Part shown: piece after piece, positions 1 through 8,373 of the stretch | Position numbering within the stretch: the stretch's first letter is position 1 | Layout of the letters: every line of letters begins with the position of its first letter | Assembly (NCBI GenBank): GCA_020847535.1 | Contig: JADLBU010000117.1 | Location: 1-57,689, forward strand | Origin: Phycisphaerales bacterium | GTDB taxonomy: Bacteria; Planctomycetota; Phycisphaerae; Phycisphaerales; UBA1924 | DNA length: 57,689 nucleotides | Reading direction: 5' to 3' | Translations under genes and position numbers: made by a program | Notes under the pieces: generated by a model | What the model saw: the letters and a program-made list of their open reading frames with translations, nothing else | The model's database searches: none | Told to the model about the DNA's origin: nothing

Positions 1-84
1 CCACCTCGTGCAGACCACAGTGTTGTGCCCCGTCGGGCGCGAAATTGCGGTAAAGGCTGAAAATGAGAACAAAGGGTTGCAACC

Positions 85-99
85 GGGGGGGGGGGGGGG
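85..99. repeat. 15-base poly-G tract
   Basis: An uninterrupted run of 15 G (C on the other strand) lies 56 bases before the start codon of the first gene. Such tracts are prone to slipped-strand length change and sequencing error. Its place in the upstream region would allow expression switching, but nothing else here shows that. The rest of 1-155 holds no gene that I can see. Confidence 0.9.
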
Positions 100-155
100 T
101 AGCGTAGAGTAAAGCACTGACGGGCGTTCTGCTCGGCGGGTCTGGGAGAGCCGCG

Positions 156-836
156 ATGAACGTGCGAGTTATCGGGATGATCGCGGGGGCTGCGCTGGTC
201 GCTGCTACGGGGGCATCCTCTTCGGCCGCGGTGGTGGTGTACGAGAACTTCGAGAACGAGTTCTTCTGGGAAATCGGGGTCCACAACACCGATCACACGG
301 AGATGCCGGGCACGTTCTTGGACATCACGCAGCCGGCCTCGCAGTCTGGCGAACGCAAGCCAGGTACTTTTGGGAAGTGGTATAACCCGAACATTGCCAG
401 CGGTGATCCAGCAATCCGCTACCTTCGGGGCGAACCAAGTGCTGAAGTGGTGCAAACAACCGAGCTCAAAGTGCTTGAGTGGAATGGAGGTTTCGTCGCC
501 GGTTACATGCTGCGTGAATTCGAAGGCGGAGAGCAAGTTCAAGTTAATGCGCGTTGGCGCTTTACGGCACCTTATTTTTACCACTTTCCTTTCTCTGACG
601 ACTTGGCCTTTGGCACACCAGCTATCAGCGAAAGCGCCTTCGTGGGAGTCCGCACCACGATCGCAGGCCGGTGGCATTACGGGTGGATCCTCTTCACCGA
701 CCTCAAGTGGCCGTATATGTGGGCCTATGAGACCGAGCCTGACATGCCGATTCAGATTCCCGTGCCGGCGCCATCGGCGGGCATCTGTCTGACGATTGCA
801 AGCCTGGGCCTGTGTTCCCGGCAACGTCAACGCTGA
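156..836 (+). CDS. secreted PEP-CTERM-like protein of unknown function
   Basis: This is a 226-residue protein with a Sec signal peptide (residues 1 to about 24, ending in an Ala/Ser-rich cleavage region). It has a C-terminal sorting tail of the PEP-CTERM type: 'VPAPSA' near residue 205, a short hydrophobic stretch, then the basic end 'RQRQR'. Proteins with this tail are normally processed by an exosortase and delivered to the cell surface or matrix; no exosortase gene is in the window. The start is the ATG at 156, preceded by GGGAGAG at 144-150. The middle part is aromatic-rich and matches no family I recognise. It stands alone, downstream of a poly-G tract, and its function is unknown. Confidence 0.75.
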   Translation: MNVRVIGMIAGAALVAATGASSSAAVVVYENFENEFFWEIGVHNTDHTEMPGTFLDITQPASQSGERKPGTFGKWYNPNIASGDPAIRYLRGEPSAEVVQTTELKVLEWNGGFVAGYMLREFEGGEQVQVNARWRFTAPYFYHFPFSDDLAFGTPAISESAFVGVRTTIAGRWHYGWILFTDLKWPYMWAYETEPDMPIQIPVPAPSAGICLTIASLGLCSRQRQR

Positions 837-954
837 TTTGTACCATCGCTCGCGGGGCCGTCGCGCTGTGCGCTTGCTCACGCGGCGATGACTTCACTTT
901 GCGGGTTGCGAACGCGGCACATCTGTGACCGCTTCGCGGCTGTGGAGGTTTCAC

Positions 955-2406
955 ATGAAGCATCGCATTGCATGCATCGCGGCCACTCCGTTCCTGCTCG
1001 GGCTGGTGGCAGCAAGCGCATCGGCATATCGCCCGGATCCGCCGGAGCCGTGCGCGACCATCCCCGGCATCAACTGCGGGAGCATGCCGTACCTCACAAC
1101 GGGAACGTGGATCCCGACGACGTACAACTGGGCGCCGAACCGGCTGCCGGCGGCCTGGATCAACCTGCGGCCCGGCGGCGGTTACTACTGCTCCTTGACC
1201 GAGGGCGGCAACTACCGGGGCCTACAGCCGTGGTGGTACGACCAGGATGATGATCTCGAGTACGAAGGGGATGGCAGTCAGGCGTTCATCACCCTGGAGA
1301 CCCGGCTGACCGATGCGTACAACGCCGGGTATCGCCGCATCATCCTCAACCTCCCGGCGGGCATGGTGCGCGGCCAGAACATGGCCAGCGCCCAGTGGTG
1401 GTCAATGCCGTTTTGGAAGCGCTGCGAGTTCACGTGCCTGCTCACCAACTGGCTCGACTCCAAACCCGATACCCAGTTCGAGATCTACGGGGCTTACCAG
1501 AACAATGATTCAGGCTCGCTCTGCATGGAGAGTAACGACTATGCGACGCCAACCAAGGTCCGCGGTTCGGGCTGCACCTCGGATGCGCAGCCGACGGAAG
1601 GGTGGATGCACTATCCTTGCGCCGGTGCGAGCATTGCCTACTCTCCCTCGGCTTTTAGCCAGTCGGATGTCTGCGAGTTCCACGACAACATCAAGCCCTG
1701 GCAGTACCTGGGCATCACCCGCTACTGGCTGGACTGGTCCACGACCCACTGGTCGACCTTCGCCGAGTTCCCCTACTGCCCGCTCTACGCGCCGGGCCAG
1801 GATGAACATCACTTCCTGGGGGCAGAAGCGTTCCCGTTGATCGGCAGCGGACCTCCATACGACTTGCACTCCACGCGAATTCTTCATGTTCCGGCGATCG
1901 CATTCTACGGCTCGATTGGCAGCAGCGATCCCGACAAGGAATGGGATGTATCGTCGATTGCCGACGACACAGAGCTTGCCGTGCTCGTCGAACACGCGGG
2001 TGACAATTCCGAGTACTTTGCCGTGCAGACGATGGCCGGCGTGCTGGCGTGGACCCAGCGCGGCTTCGTGGTGGTGGCGCAGGGCCCGGACTACGCCGAG
2101 ATCGAGGCGATCAACGCCAACCAGCTCACCGAGTACATCAAGCGCGTCTACGACTTCGGCTCGATCGACGGTCGAGATTTCAACGGGGATGGTCTGATCA
2201 ACGCGACCGATGTCAGCGATTACAGCGCTGCATACGCCCTCTACGGCGGCAAGACCACCGGCTGCAACTGGGCCCACGGCGACATGAACCAGGACAACGA
2301 TGTCGATTCCAGCGACCAGATCCTCTACAACCACCGGCGGATGTCGCTCTTCCCGGTGACCATCAACCTCGGCACCGCAGAACCCAACGATGCCTTGACG
2401 AAGTGA
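955..2406 (+). CDS. secreted protein with C-terminal dockerin type I repeats
   Basis: This is a 483-residue protein with a signal peptide (residues 1 to about 22, ending ASASA). The ATG at 955 is chosen over an in-frame GTG at 925 because GGAGG lies at 944-948 and the signal peptide begins there. The C-terminus carries two calcium-binding dockerin/EF-hand-like loops: 'DFNGDGLINATDVSDY' at about residue 408 and 'GDMNQDNDVDSSDQILY' at about residue 442. In planctomycetes such repeats commonly end surface or secreted proteins, sometimes binding cohesins. The first 400 residues are rich in Trp, Tyr and Cys and I cannot assign them to a family. The Cys content suggests disulfides outside the cytoplasm. 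Confidence 0.8.
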   Translation: MKHRIACIAATPFLLGLVAASASAYRPDPPEPCATIPGINCGSMPYLTTGTWIPTTYNWAPNRLPAAWINLRPGGGYYCSLTEGGNYRGLQPWWYDQDDDLEYEGDGSQAFITLETRLTDAYNAGYRRIILNLPAGMVRGQNMASAQWWSMPFWKRCEFTCLLTNWLDSKPDTQFEIYGAYQNNDSGSLCMESNDYATPTKVRGSGCTSDAQPTEGWMHYPCAGASIAYSPSAFSQSDVCEFHDNIKPWQYLGITRYWLDWSTTHWSTFAEFPYCPLYAPGQDEHHFLGAEAFPLIGSGPPYDLHSTRILHVPAIAFYGSIGSSDPDKEWDVSSIADDTELAVLVEHAGDNSEYFAVQTMAGVLAWTQRGFVVVAQGPDYAEIEAINANQLTEYIKRVYDFGSIDGRDFNGDGLINATDVSDYSAAYALYGGKTTGCNWAHGDMNQDNDVDSSDQILYNHRRMSLFPVTINLGTAEPNDALTK

Positions 2407-2431
2407 ATTCCGCATCAGCGAGTCGTTCCAT

Positions 2432-2466
2432 CAGCAACGCACGCCCATGCGGGCGTTGCTGCATTT
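2432..2466 (+). terminator. stem-loop after the dockerin gene
   Basis: CAGCAAC pairs with GTTGCTG, and GCCC pairs with GGGC around an ATGC loop, with a small bulge between the two stems. A short T-rich stretch (CATTTTC) follows. The position, 25 bases after the stop codon of the dockerin gene, fits an intrinsic terminator. The weak T tract keeps confidence moderate. Confidence 0.55.
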
Positions 2467-2664
2467 TCAACCTCGATTCGTACTCAAGCACGGGGGATCT
2501 TCGGGCGCGCGGTTGCGGCGCCCACATGCCGCTTCTCGGACCACATCCGGTTCCGCCGGCATCGCACGGCGGTCCCAGACGGCATGGTTCACACGACAGA
2601 GGGCCTTTGCCTACGGGCAAGCGCGCGGCCGAATGGGATCCCTGGCCGATGTATGTGCGTGTCG

Positions 2665-3210
2665 ATGAGACCACGACATTCAACCCGATGCCGGTCTGCC
2701 CGGGCCTTCTCGGTCATCGAGCTGGTGATCGTCGTCATGATCATCGGATGCATCGCGTCGATCGCGATCCCCCGGTTGGTCAACGCATCGGAGCGGTCAT
2801 CCAACGTTGCGCTGCTCGCCGACAAGGCCGCGATGCAGCGTGCCATTGATATCTATATCGCCGAGCACCTCGAGCGCTGCCCGGCGACCGGCGCTGACGG
2901 CGTGGTGAGCACCAACGAAGCCAACTTTGCCGCCCGGCTGACAGGCAAGACCAAGCTCACGGGGGAGATCGATGTCGCGGCGCTCTGGGGGCCGTACCTC
3001 CGCCAGATCCCCACCAACCCCATGAACGACAAGGCGACCTGTCGGGTCGATGGCGCTGCGGCGGGGGCCAACACGCACGGCTGGCGATACGACTCAGCGA
3101 AGCGGTCGATCCTGCCCGACCACTCAACCGGCGGGGGTGGTGGTGCCATACATGTCGGTGGTGGGGCATTGAAGTTGGGCACGGGCAAGCTCGGCGTTGA
3201 AGCGGAGTAA
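2665..3210 (+). CDS. type IV pilin-like / type II secretion pseudopilin
   Basis: This is a protein of about 181 residues with a class III (prepilin) N-terminus: a short basic leader, then 'AFSVIELVIVVMIIG', the hydrophobic helix that anchors and assembles pilins. The Glu at +5 of the predicted mature protein is present, but the residue before the cut site is Ala rather than the usual Gly. The C-terminus is Gly-rich. ATG at 2665 is preferred because it gives a normal short leader; 2653 is an in-frame alternative. No pilus or secretion genes are adjacent, as is common for scattered planctomycete prepilin-like proteins. Processing would need a PilD-type peptidase encoded elsewhere. Confidence 0.75.
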   Translation: MRPRHSTRCRSARAFSVIELVIVVMIIGCIASIAIPRLVNASERSSNVALLADKAAMQRAIDIYIAEHLERCPATGADGVVSTNEANFAARLTGKTKLTGEIDVAALWGPYLRQIPTNPMNDKATCRVDGAAAGANTHGWRYDSAKRSILPDHSTGGGGGAIHVGGGALKLGTGKLGVEAE

Positions 3211-3232
3211 TCCCCCGGTTGCCGTTGGATTG

Positions 3233-4612
3233 CTAGCCAACACGTTCGGCGGCAAGTTCCGCCCGCAGCGCCGCCGCCAGGTACGCGAATTGCTCTGGTG
3301 TGTTGTACACCTGTGCGCTGATCCGCACCACCCGCACACCGGGGTTCTCCCACAGCCGCCAGATCGGAACCTGGATCCGGTGGCTCGCGAGCAGGACATC
3401 CTGCAGCGGATCGTCGTACCTGGTCGTTCGCCCTTGCAGCCTGGGCGAAGCCTCCGGCAGCACCAGGCTTGCCATGCTCCCGGTCATCTCATCCGGGCAG
3501 GAGCGGCCAAGGCCCGCCTGTGCGCACAGAATGTCCCGACCCTCCAGCACCGCGCGGTGGTTGCGATCCATCAACGCCGGCCACCCGCCCTCAACCAGCC
3601 CAGCCCCCGCATCGATCGCCTCCGGCACCACCAGGAACGCCGAGTAGTCATCCGTCCCCATGTAATCAAAGTCGCGAAGGAACAGGTCCCGGTCCGGCCG
3701 AACTTTCTTGGCTCGGCTCGAGAGCGCCACCGTCCGGAATCCATCCCGCAGATCCCGCCGCACGTATATGAAGCTCGCCCCACGGGGAGCGCCCAGCCAC
3801 TTGTGCAGGCTCCCGACGTAGAACGCCGGATCAAGGGCGGCGATATCCACCGGAACCTGCCCCGGCGCGTGGGCGCCATCGATGAGCAGGTCGATCCCGC
3901 GCCGACGGCACAGCTCCGAAACCCCCGCGACCGGGAAGATCAGCGAGGAGCAACTGGTCACGTGGCTGACCATCACCATCCGCGTCCGCTCGGTGATCCC
4001 CGCCGCGACCGCCTCCAGCACCTCCCCGGCCGAGTACGCCGGGAACGGCACGTGCGCGACGACGACCCGGATCCCCTTGCTTGCCGCGATCCGCTCCAAC
4101 TCGTGCTGGCCGGATGAGTACTCGTGATCGGTGATGACGATCTCATCCCCCGCTCGCCAGGGGTAGTTATTGAAGATGGTGCAGAGCCCGACGGTTGCAT
4201 TCCGTACGGGAGCGATGTCCTCTGGCCGGCACGAGATGAACTCCGCCAGCCGCGCCCGGGCCCGATCGACCAGCCCCTCCAGATCGACCTTGAAGAACCG
4301 CACCGGCTCCCGCTCCATCCGCTCCCGGACCCGCACCTGGGCATCGAGCACATCGCCCATCACCGCACCGTACGAACCGTGATTCAGGAAGCAGATGTCC
4401 GGATCAATAAGCCAGCGGGCGCGTGGATCCAGCAGGGGCTTGGGATCCGGCGCGATTGGCGAACCCGCCACCCCCCCCACGTACACGGCGCCCACGAGCG
4501 TCAGTCGAGGTCCACCCGTGGTTACATCCCCGGCCGTTCGCGGGGTCGATGAGTTGGGTGCTGAGAACGAAGACAAGGTCGAACTCCAATGAGCGTGGTG
4601 AATCACACTCAT
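3233..4612 (-). CDS. class V aminotransferase-fold PLP enzyme (isopenicillin-N epimerase-like)
   Basis: This protein of up to 459 residues has the fold type I PLP-enzyme layout of the class V aminotransferase / isopenicillin N epimerase group. It has 'FLNHGSYGAV' near the N-terminus of the domain, 'RNATVGLCTIFNN' for phosphate binding, 'DGAHAPGQ' with the Asp that contacts the pyridine nitrogen, and 'GSLHKWLG' with the PLP lysine at K271. Relatives include cysteine desulfurase-like and epimerase enzymes, and the substrate cannot be read from sequence. The ATG at 4612 gives about 75 extra N-terminal residues that do not look like domain, so a later GTG near 4505 is possible. It is divergent from the zinc-ribbon gene at 4794, with no obvious partner. 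Confidence 0.8.
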   Translation of the reverse strand: MSVIHHAHWSSTLSSFSAPNSSTPRTAGDVTTGGPRLTLVGAVYVGGVAGSPIAPDPKPLLDPRARWLIDPDICFLNHGSYGAVMGDVLDAQVRVRERMEREPVRFFKVDLEGLVDRARARLAEFISCRPEDIAPVRNATVGLCTIFNNYPWRAGDEIVITDHEYSSGQHELERIAASKGIRVVVAHVPFPAYSAGEVLEAVAAGITERTRMVMVSHVTSCSSLIFPVAGVSELCRRRGIDLLIDGAHAPGQVPVDIAALDPAFYVGSLHKWLGAPRGASFIYVRRDLRDGFRTVALSSRAKKVRPDRDLFLRDFDYMGTDDYSAFLVVPEAIDAGAGLVEGGWPALMDRNHRAVLEGRDILCAQAGLGRSCPDEMTGSMASLVLPEASPRLQGRTTRYDDPLQDVLLASHRIQVPIWRLWENPGVRVVRISAQVYNTPEQFAYLAAALRAELAAERVG

Positions 4613-4793
4613 CGACCAGATGCCGCCCCGCGAGTGCAGAACATTCACAAGGAGGTTAGCTCGGCCGTCCGACCGCCTGTACCGGTCCTCGCCTCGCCGC
4701 GCCTGCCCATCGCACGCACCGCGATGTCCCACATAACGCCCCTGGTGCGCACGACAGCCGATCCCACGCCTCCCCATCCCCGTACCACTCCGG

Positions 4794-5183
4794 ATGGCCC
4801 TCTCAGGCCGCGCCATCCTCTGGTCGCTCTGGCTCGCGACCCTCCTGCTGCTGATCACCGCGGTGGCTGTCCGCCACGCCTTCTCATGGACCGGACCGGG
4901 GACCGGGATGCCGCTCGGCTCGGTCCTGTCGTTCCTGACCATCCTCCTGCTCGTCGGCACTCGCTCGCAAACCACCCCCGACCCCTTGCCGGATGGGGAT
5001 CCTTTCTGCTACCGATGCGATTACCCCCTCTCCGGCCTGGCTCGCCGCTCCGGCGACCTCATCCAGTGCCCCGAGTGTGGCGCTGACCAACTGGTCCCCG
5101 CCATCGATCCAGTCAACGCCCGGCCGACCGACCACAACCCCGCGAAACCCGCGCGGGCCTCCGGGAGCCCCGCGCTACCCTGA
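4794..5183 (+). CDS. small membrane protein with C-terminal zinc ribbon
   Basis: This 129-residue protein has two predicted membrane helices (about residues 8-27 and 42-57), followed by a soluble four-cysteine zinc ribbon: 'CYRCDYPLSGL' then 'CPECG'. This ribbon (CxxC-G/D-Y-x-LSGL ... CPECG) recurs in many planctomycete membrane proteins; its role is not known to me. The next gene, 8 bases downstream, encodes a protein of similar design, so the two are probably co-transcribed. No enzyme motif is visible. Start: ATG at 4794, without a strong ribosome binding site. Confidence 0.65.
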   Translation: MALSGRAILWSLWLATLLLLITAVAVRHAFSWTGPGTGMPLGSVLSFLTILLLVGTRSQTTPDPLPDGDPFCYRCDYPLSGLARRSGDLIQCPECGADQLVPAIDPVNARPTDHNPAKPARASGSPALP

Positions 5184-5190
5184 CCCTCCC

Positions 5191-5484
5191 GTGCGATACC
5201 TGCGGGCCCTGATCATCTTCTTCTGCGGCTCAGTGCTGGCGCTCGCTTGCTCGGGGATCGCCGCGATCGTTCTACACGCCGCAACTCCCACACCCGCCCC
5301 CGCCTTCATCATCGCCGCCCTCATCCTGCTCGCCGGCATCGGAACCGCCCTGGCGATCGCAATCCGCTCCCTTCGCCCCGAGAAATATGACATCTGCCCC
5401 GCGTGCGCGTTTGATGTCCGTCAGGTGACCCCCGGCGCGGATGGCTCACTGCGATGCCCCTCCTGCGGGCAGTGGCTCACGTAG
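5191..5484 (+). CDS. small two-helix membrane protein with zinc ribbon
   Basis: This 97-residue protein starts at a GTG seven bases after the previous stop codon. An open frame extends further upstream, but it would overlap the preceding gene almost entirely. Two hydrophobic helices (about 4-26 and 37-58) are followed by a ribbon with 'CPACAFDV' and 'CPSCGQWL'. The order helices-then-ribbon matches the gene before it, which suggests a paralogous or functionally linked pair. Function unknown. Confidence 0.55.
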   Translation: MRYLRALIIFFCGSVLALACSGIAAIVLHAATPTPAPAFIIAALILLAGIGTALAIAIRSLRPEKYDICPACAFDVRQVTPGADGSLRCPSCGQWLT

Positions 5485-5570
5485 CCGGAGTAACTCCGAG
5501 CCCGCACACACCTGCGATGCAATCGGCATCCGGATGCAGGTTGCCGGCCTCATTCCTACACTCCACCCCC

Positions 5571-6116
5571 ATGGCGATCCACGATACCGAAGTCACCAAC
5601 GTCAACCCCAGGCCGCTGAACCGGCTGGAGAGTGTCTACCTGCCCGAGATCTTCAAGGGCTTCGGGACGACAATGCGGCACTTCTTCACATCCTTCGGCC
5701 AGGGGCCGACCAGCCGCACCATGCAATACCCCGAGGAGCGGCGCGAGAACATCCCCGTCGAAGAGGGCGGGATGAACGCGAGCAACTTCCGCGGGGTGCA
5801 TCGCCTGAACCGGGATGAGTCCGGCCGCGTCCGCTGCGTCGCCTGCATGATGTGCCCGACCATCTGCCCGGCACGCTGCATCCACATCGTCGCCGCCGAA
5901 TCCCCCTGGGACGATCGCGAGAAGTACCCCGCCAAGTTCGAGATCGATGAGCTCCGCTGCATCTTCTGCGGCATGTGCGAGGAAGCTTGCCCCGTCGATG
6001 CCATCGAGCTGACCACCGAGTACGACATCGTCGGGCTCTCGCGCCAGGAGATGGTCTTCGACAAGGAGAAGCTCCTTCACATACACGATGTCACCATCAA
6101 CAAGAAGCCGATGTAG
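5571..6116 (+). CDS. nuoI: NADH-quinone oxidoreductase subunit I (NuoI-like 2x[4Fe-4S] ferredoxin)
   Basis: This 181-residue protein has the two classic [4Fe-4S] motifs of complex I subunit I: 'CVACMMCPTICP' and 'CIFCGMCEEACPVDAI'. The NuoI-like end contains 'TTEYDIVGLSRQEMVFDKEKLL', with 'RETMIY/REEMVF'-type residues typical of the family. NuoI passes electrons along the peripheral arm of complex I at the inner face of the membrane. The ATG at 5571 is chosen because the family normally starts shortly before 'YLPEIFKGF'; upstream residues in the frame look non-coding. It is striking that no other nuo gene is near, so complex I genes must be split, or this subunit serves another oxidoreductase. 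Confidence 0.85.
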   Translation: MAIHDTEVTNVNPRPLNRLESVYLPEIFKGFGTTMRHFFTSFGQGPTSRTMQYPEERRENIPVEEGGMNASNFRGVHRLNRDESGRVRCVACMMCPTICPARCIHIVAAESPWDDREKYPAKFEIDELRCIFCGMCEEACPVDAIELTTEYDIVGLSRQEMVFDKEKLLHIHDVTINKKPM

Positions 6117-6209
6117 CGGGACGCGCGTGGGTGTGGTGTGGGGCCCGAAAAACCGACTTTGAAGTCATCGGCGCTGTGGCCCGAACGTCCCGCGGGGCGA
6201 TCATTCGTC

Positions 6210-7322
6210 ATGCCTTCCATTGTCTCACGGAAAGCCAAACCCCTCACGCCGGAACAGATGTACGAGGCGGTTCGCCAGCGCGATGCTTCCGCCGCCGGGC
6301 TCTTCTTCCTCGCCGTCACCACCACCGGCATCTTCTGCCGACCCGGTTGCCCCGCCAAGACGCCGCACCGCGAGAACTGTGAGTTCTTCCCGACCGCCGC
6401 CGCCGCGATGCAGGCCGGGTATCGCGCCTGCATGCGCTGCCGGCCTCTGCTTGGGATCGGCCAGGTGCCAACCTGGGCCTCGCAGCTCGCCCAACGCCTG
6501 GAGAGCCAGCCCACAACGCAACTGACCGCCGCCGATGCACGCGCTGCCGGCATCCACCCCGCGACCGCCGCCCGCTACTTCAAGAAGCACATGGGCGCCA
6601 CCTTCCAGGCCCTCTCGCGCGCCGGCCGCATCGGCGTGGCGCTGGCCACCGTCCGCAACGGCGCCGGCATGCAGTCCGCCGCGAGCCGCGCGGGCTTTGA
6701 ATCCGAGAGCGGCTTCCGCAAGGCCGTCGGCGAGCTCTTCGGCTCGACGCCCGCGCTCGCCGCATCCCAGAACATCCAGCCGCTCGCCGCCCGTTGGCTT
6801 CCCACACCCCTGGGGCCCATGCTCGCCGTCGCATCAGACGATGGCATCTGTCTCCTGGAATTCATCGATCGCCGGATGCTCGCCACCAACATCAACACCT
6901 TGCGCACGCGCCTCAAGCGCCCGATCGCCACCGCACCCAGCAACCACCTCGACACACTTGATCGCCAGCTCACCGAGTACTTCACGGGCAAGCGCAGTCA
7001 GTTCAACCTTCCCCTTCACATCGCCGGCACCCCGTTCCAGGAATCCGTCTGGGCGCAACTCCTCAAGATCCCCGCGGGCCAGGTCCGCAGCTACGCCCAG
7101 ATCGCCAAGGCGATCGGGCGCCCGACGGCGGTCCGCGCGGTCGCTCGTGCCAACGGGGATAACCGTCTTGCGATCCTGATCCCCTGCCACCGCGTCATCG
7201 GCTCCGATGGCACGCTCACCGGCTACGGCGGCGGTCTCGATCGCAAGCAGCGGCTCCTGGATATCGAGGGGTATCAGCCCGTCGCCGGTCGCGGACAGGT
7301 GCTGCTCGCCACCGCTCGCTGA
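6210..7322 (+). CDS. ada: bifunctional Ada: methyl-response regulator and O6-methylguanine-DNA methyltransferase
   Basis: This 370-residue protein has the full three-part Ada layout. The N-terminal zinc domain has four Cys ligands at C43, C47, C74 and C77 ('GIFCRPGCP', 'YRACMRCRP'), one of which accepts methyl from phosphotriesters. An AraC-type helix-turn-helix region (about 90-190) follows. The C-terminal methyltransferase domain has the acceptor cysteine C326 in 'IPCHRVIG'. Spacing matches E. coli Ada closely (C38/C42/C69/C72/C321 there). Ada repairs O6-alkylguanine and, once methylated, switches on the adaptive response. Another alkylation repair gene, the glycosylase at 15710, is 8 kb away. 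ATG at 6210. Confidence 0.93.
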   Translation: MPSIVSRKAKPLTPEQMYEAVRQRDASAAGLFFLAVTTTGIFCRPGCPAKTPHRENCEFFPTAAAAMQAGYRACMRCRPLLGIGQVPTWASQLAQRLESQPTTQLTAADARAAGIHPATAARYFKKHMGATFQALSRAGRIGVALATVRNGAGMQSAASRAGFESESGFRKAVGELFGSTPALAASQNIQPLAARWLPTPLGPMLAVASDDGICLLEFIDRRMLATNINTLRTRLKRPIATAPSNHLDTLDRQLTEYFTGKRSQFNLPLHIAGTPFQESVWAQLLKIPAGQVRSYAQIAKAIGRPTAVRAVARANGDNRLAILIPCHRVIGSDGTLTGYGGGLDRKQRLLDIEGYQPVAGRGQVLLATAR

Positions 7323-7529
7323 GCGATCACCAACCCGATCGCGGCCCAACTCGGCGAGTACCTATCGGATTCCACACAAAGATCGCCATCCCAAGGCCTT
7401 TGGGCGTTGCAGCACGGTTTTCCGGACGTCGGCAACCGGCAAACACCCCACGTCGTATAGACCCGCGATCCTTGAAACAGGGGTGGGTCCGCGCTCGCGG
7501 GCTCGCTGCAAGGGATGGAGAGTAGAGAG

Positions 7530-8243
7530 ATGATCCGAAATTTAATGACGTGCGCTGCCCTCGTGGCGGCGGCGACTGCGGTCCCGGCTTCGGCGGCGTT
7601 TTTCAGCTTTGCCTCCGATGCCGATGAAGCCTCTTGGACGTTCGCCGGCCAGGGCGCGACGGTCACCGATGCCGGTGATGCGTTTGATCCGCAGGTTCTG
7701 CTGGTCGACGACAACAACGGCCCGGCCTTCCCGCTGCTGCTCGCCGTCGAGTTCGAGGCCGATTTCAGCATCGGCTACCTCGGCTCGGTCCCCTTCGGCG
7801 GCAAGTTCATCCACAGTTACTCCCTCGATGGCACGTTCTTCTTCCTTGATGGATCCGGCGCTCCGGTGCTCGGTTGCTCCATCGAGGATGGAGTGCTGAC
7901 CTCCGTGGGCAACGGCGGGGCCAACCCCACATGGGGCTCAACGGCGACCATCCAGGGCAGCGATGACTACGGCAGCGTTCAGTACCACTGGTACGGGCCC
8001 GACATGCCCGCCTTCGGCCTTTACACCGGCGACTCGGTTGGCCTCGACGATGCAGCGTTCACGCTGACCGTCCTGCACTCGGACACCGGCAGCGGCGTCA
8101 ACCTCGGCTCGACTTCCATGCTCCCAACTCTCAAGTGGGATTCCGAAGGCTCCTACTCCGGCAGTGCGTTCTTCGTGCCCGCCCCGGGAGCCATCGGCCT
8201 GGCCGGGATCGCAGGACTCCTGCTCGCCCATCGCCGTCGTTGA
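7530..8243 (+). CDS. secreted PEP-CTERM-like protein of unknown function
   Basis: This 237-residue protein has a signal peptide ending VPASA at about residue 20 and a C-terminal sorting tail: 'VPAPGAIGLAGIAGLL' followed by HRRR. The body is Gly/Asp/Ser-rich and beta-prone, and no family is recognised. ATG 7530 is preferred over 7515 because it begins the signal peptide directly and GGAGAG lies upstream. It is a monocistronic gene with a good terminator 30 bases after the stop. It is similar in plan to the proteins at 156, 24212 and 55813. Confidence 0.78.
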   Translation: MIRNLMTCAALVAAATAVPASAAFFSFASDADEASWTFAGQGATVTDAGDAFDPQVLLVDDNNGPAFPLLLAVEFEADFSIGYLGSVPFGGKFIHSYSLDGTFFFLDGSGAPVLGCSIEDGVLTSVGNGGANPTWGSTATIQGSDDYGSVQYHWYGPDMPAFGLYTGDSVGLDDAAFTLTVLHSDTGSGVNLGSTSMLPTLKWDSEGSYSGSAFFVPAPGAIGLAGIAGLLLAHRRR

Positions 8244-8272
8244 ACCCGGTTCGTGACCTCCTGACTCCAATG

Positions 8273-8303
8273 CACGCCCGGCCCTCGCCGGGCGTGTTCT
8301 TTT
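8273..8303 (+). terminator. intrinsic terminator of the PEP-CTERM-like gene
   Basis: A 10-bp perfect stem, CACGCCCGGC with GCCGGGCGTG, has a CCTC loop and is followed by TTCTTTT. It begins 30 bases after the stop codon at 8243. Confidence 0.85.
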
Positions 8304-8373
8304 CCACATCCCGGGCCGGCTTCTCGGACGTGAACCCAGAGAAACCGCCGGATCTGCGCGGCTTTTGCCGACT

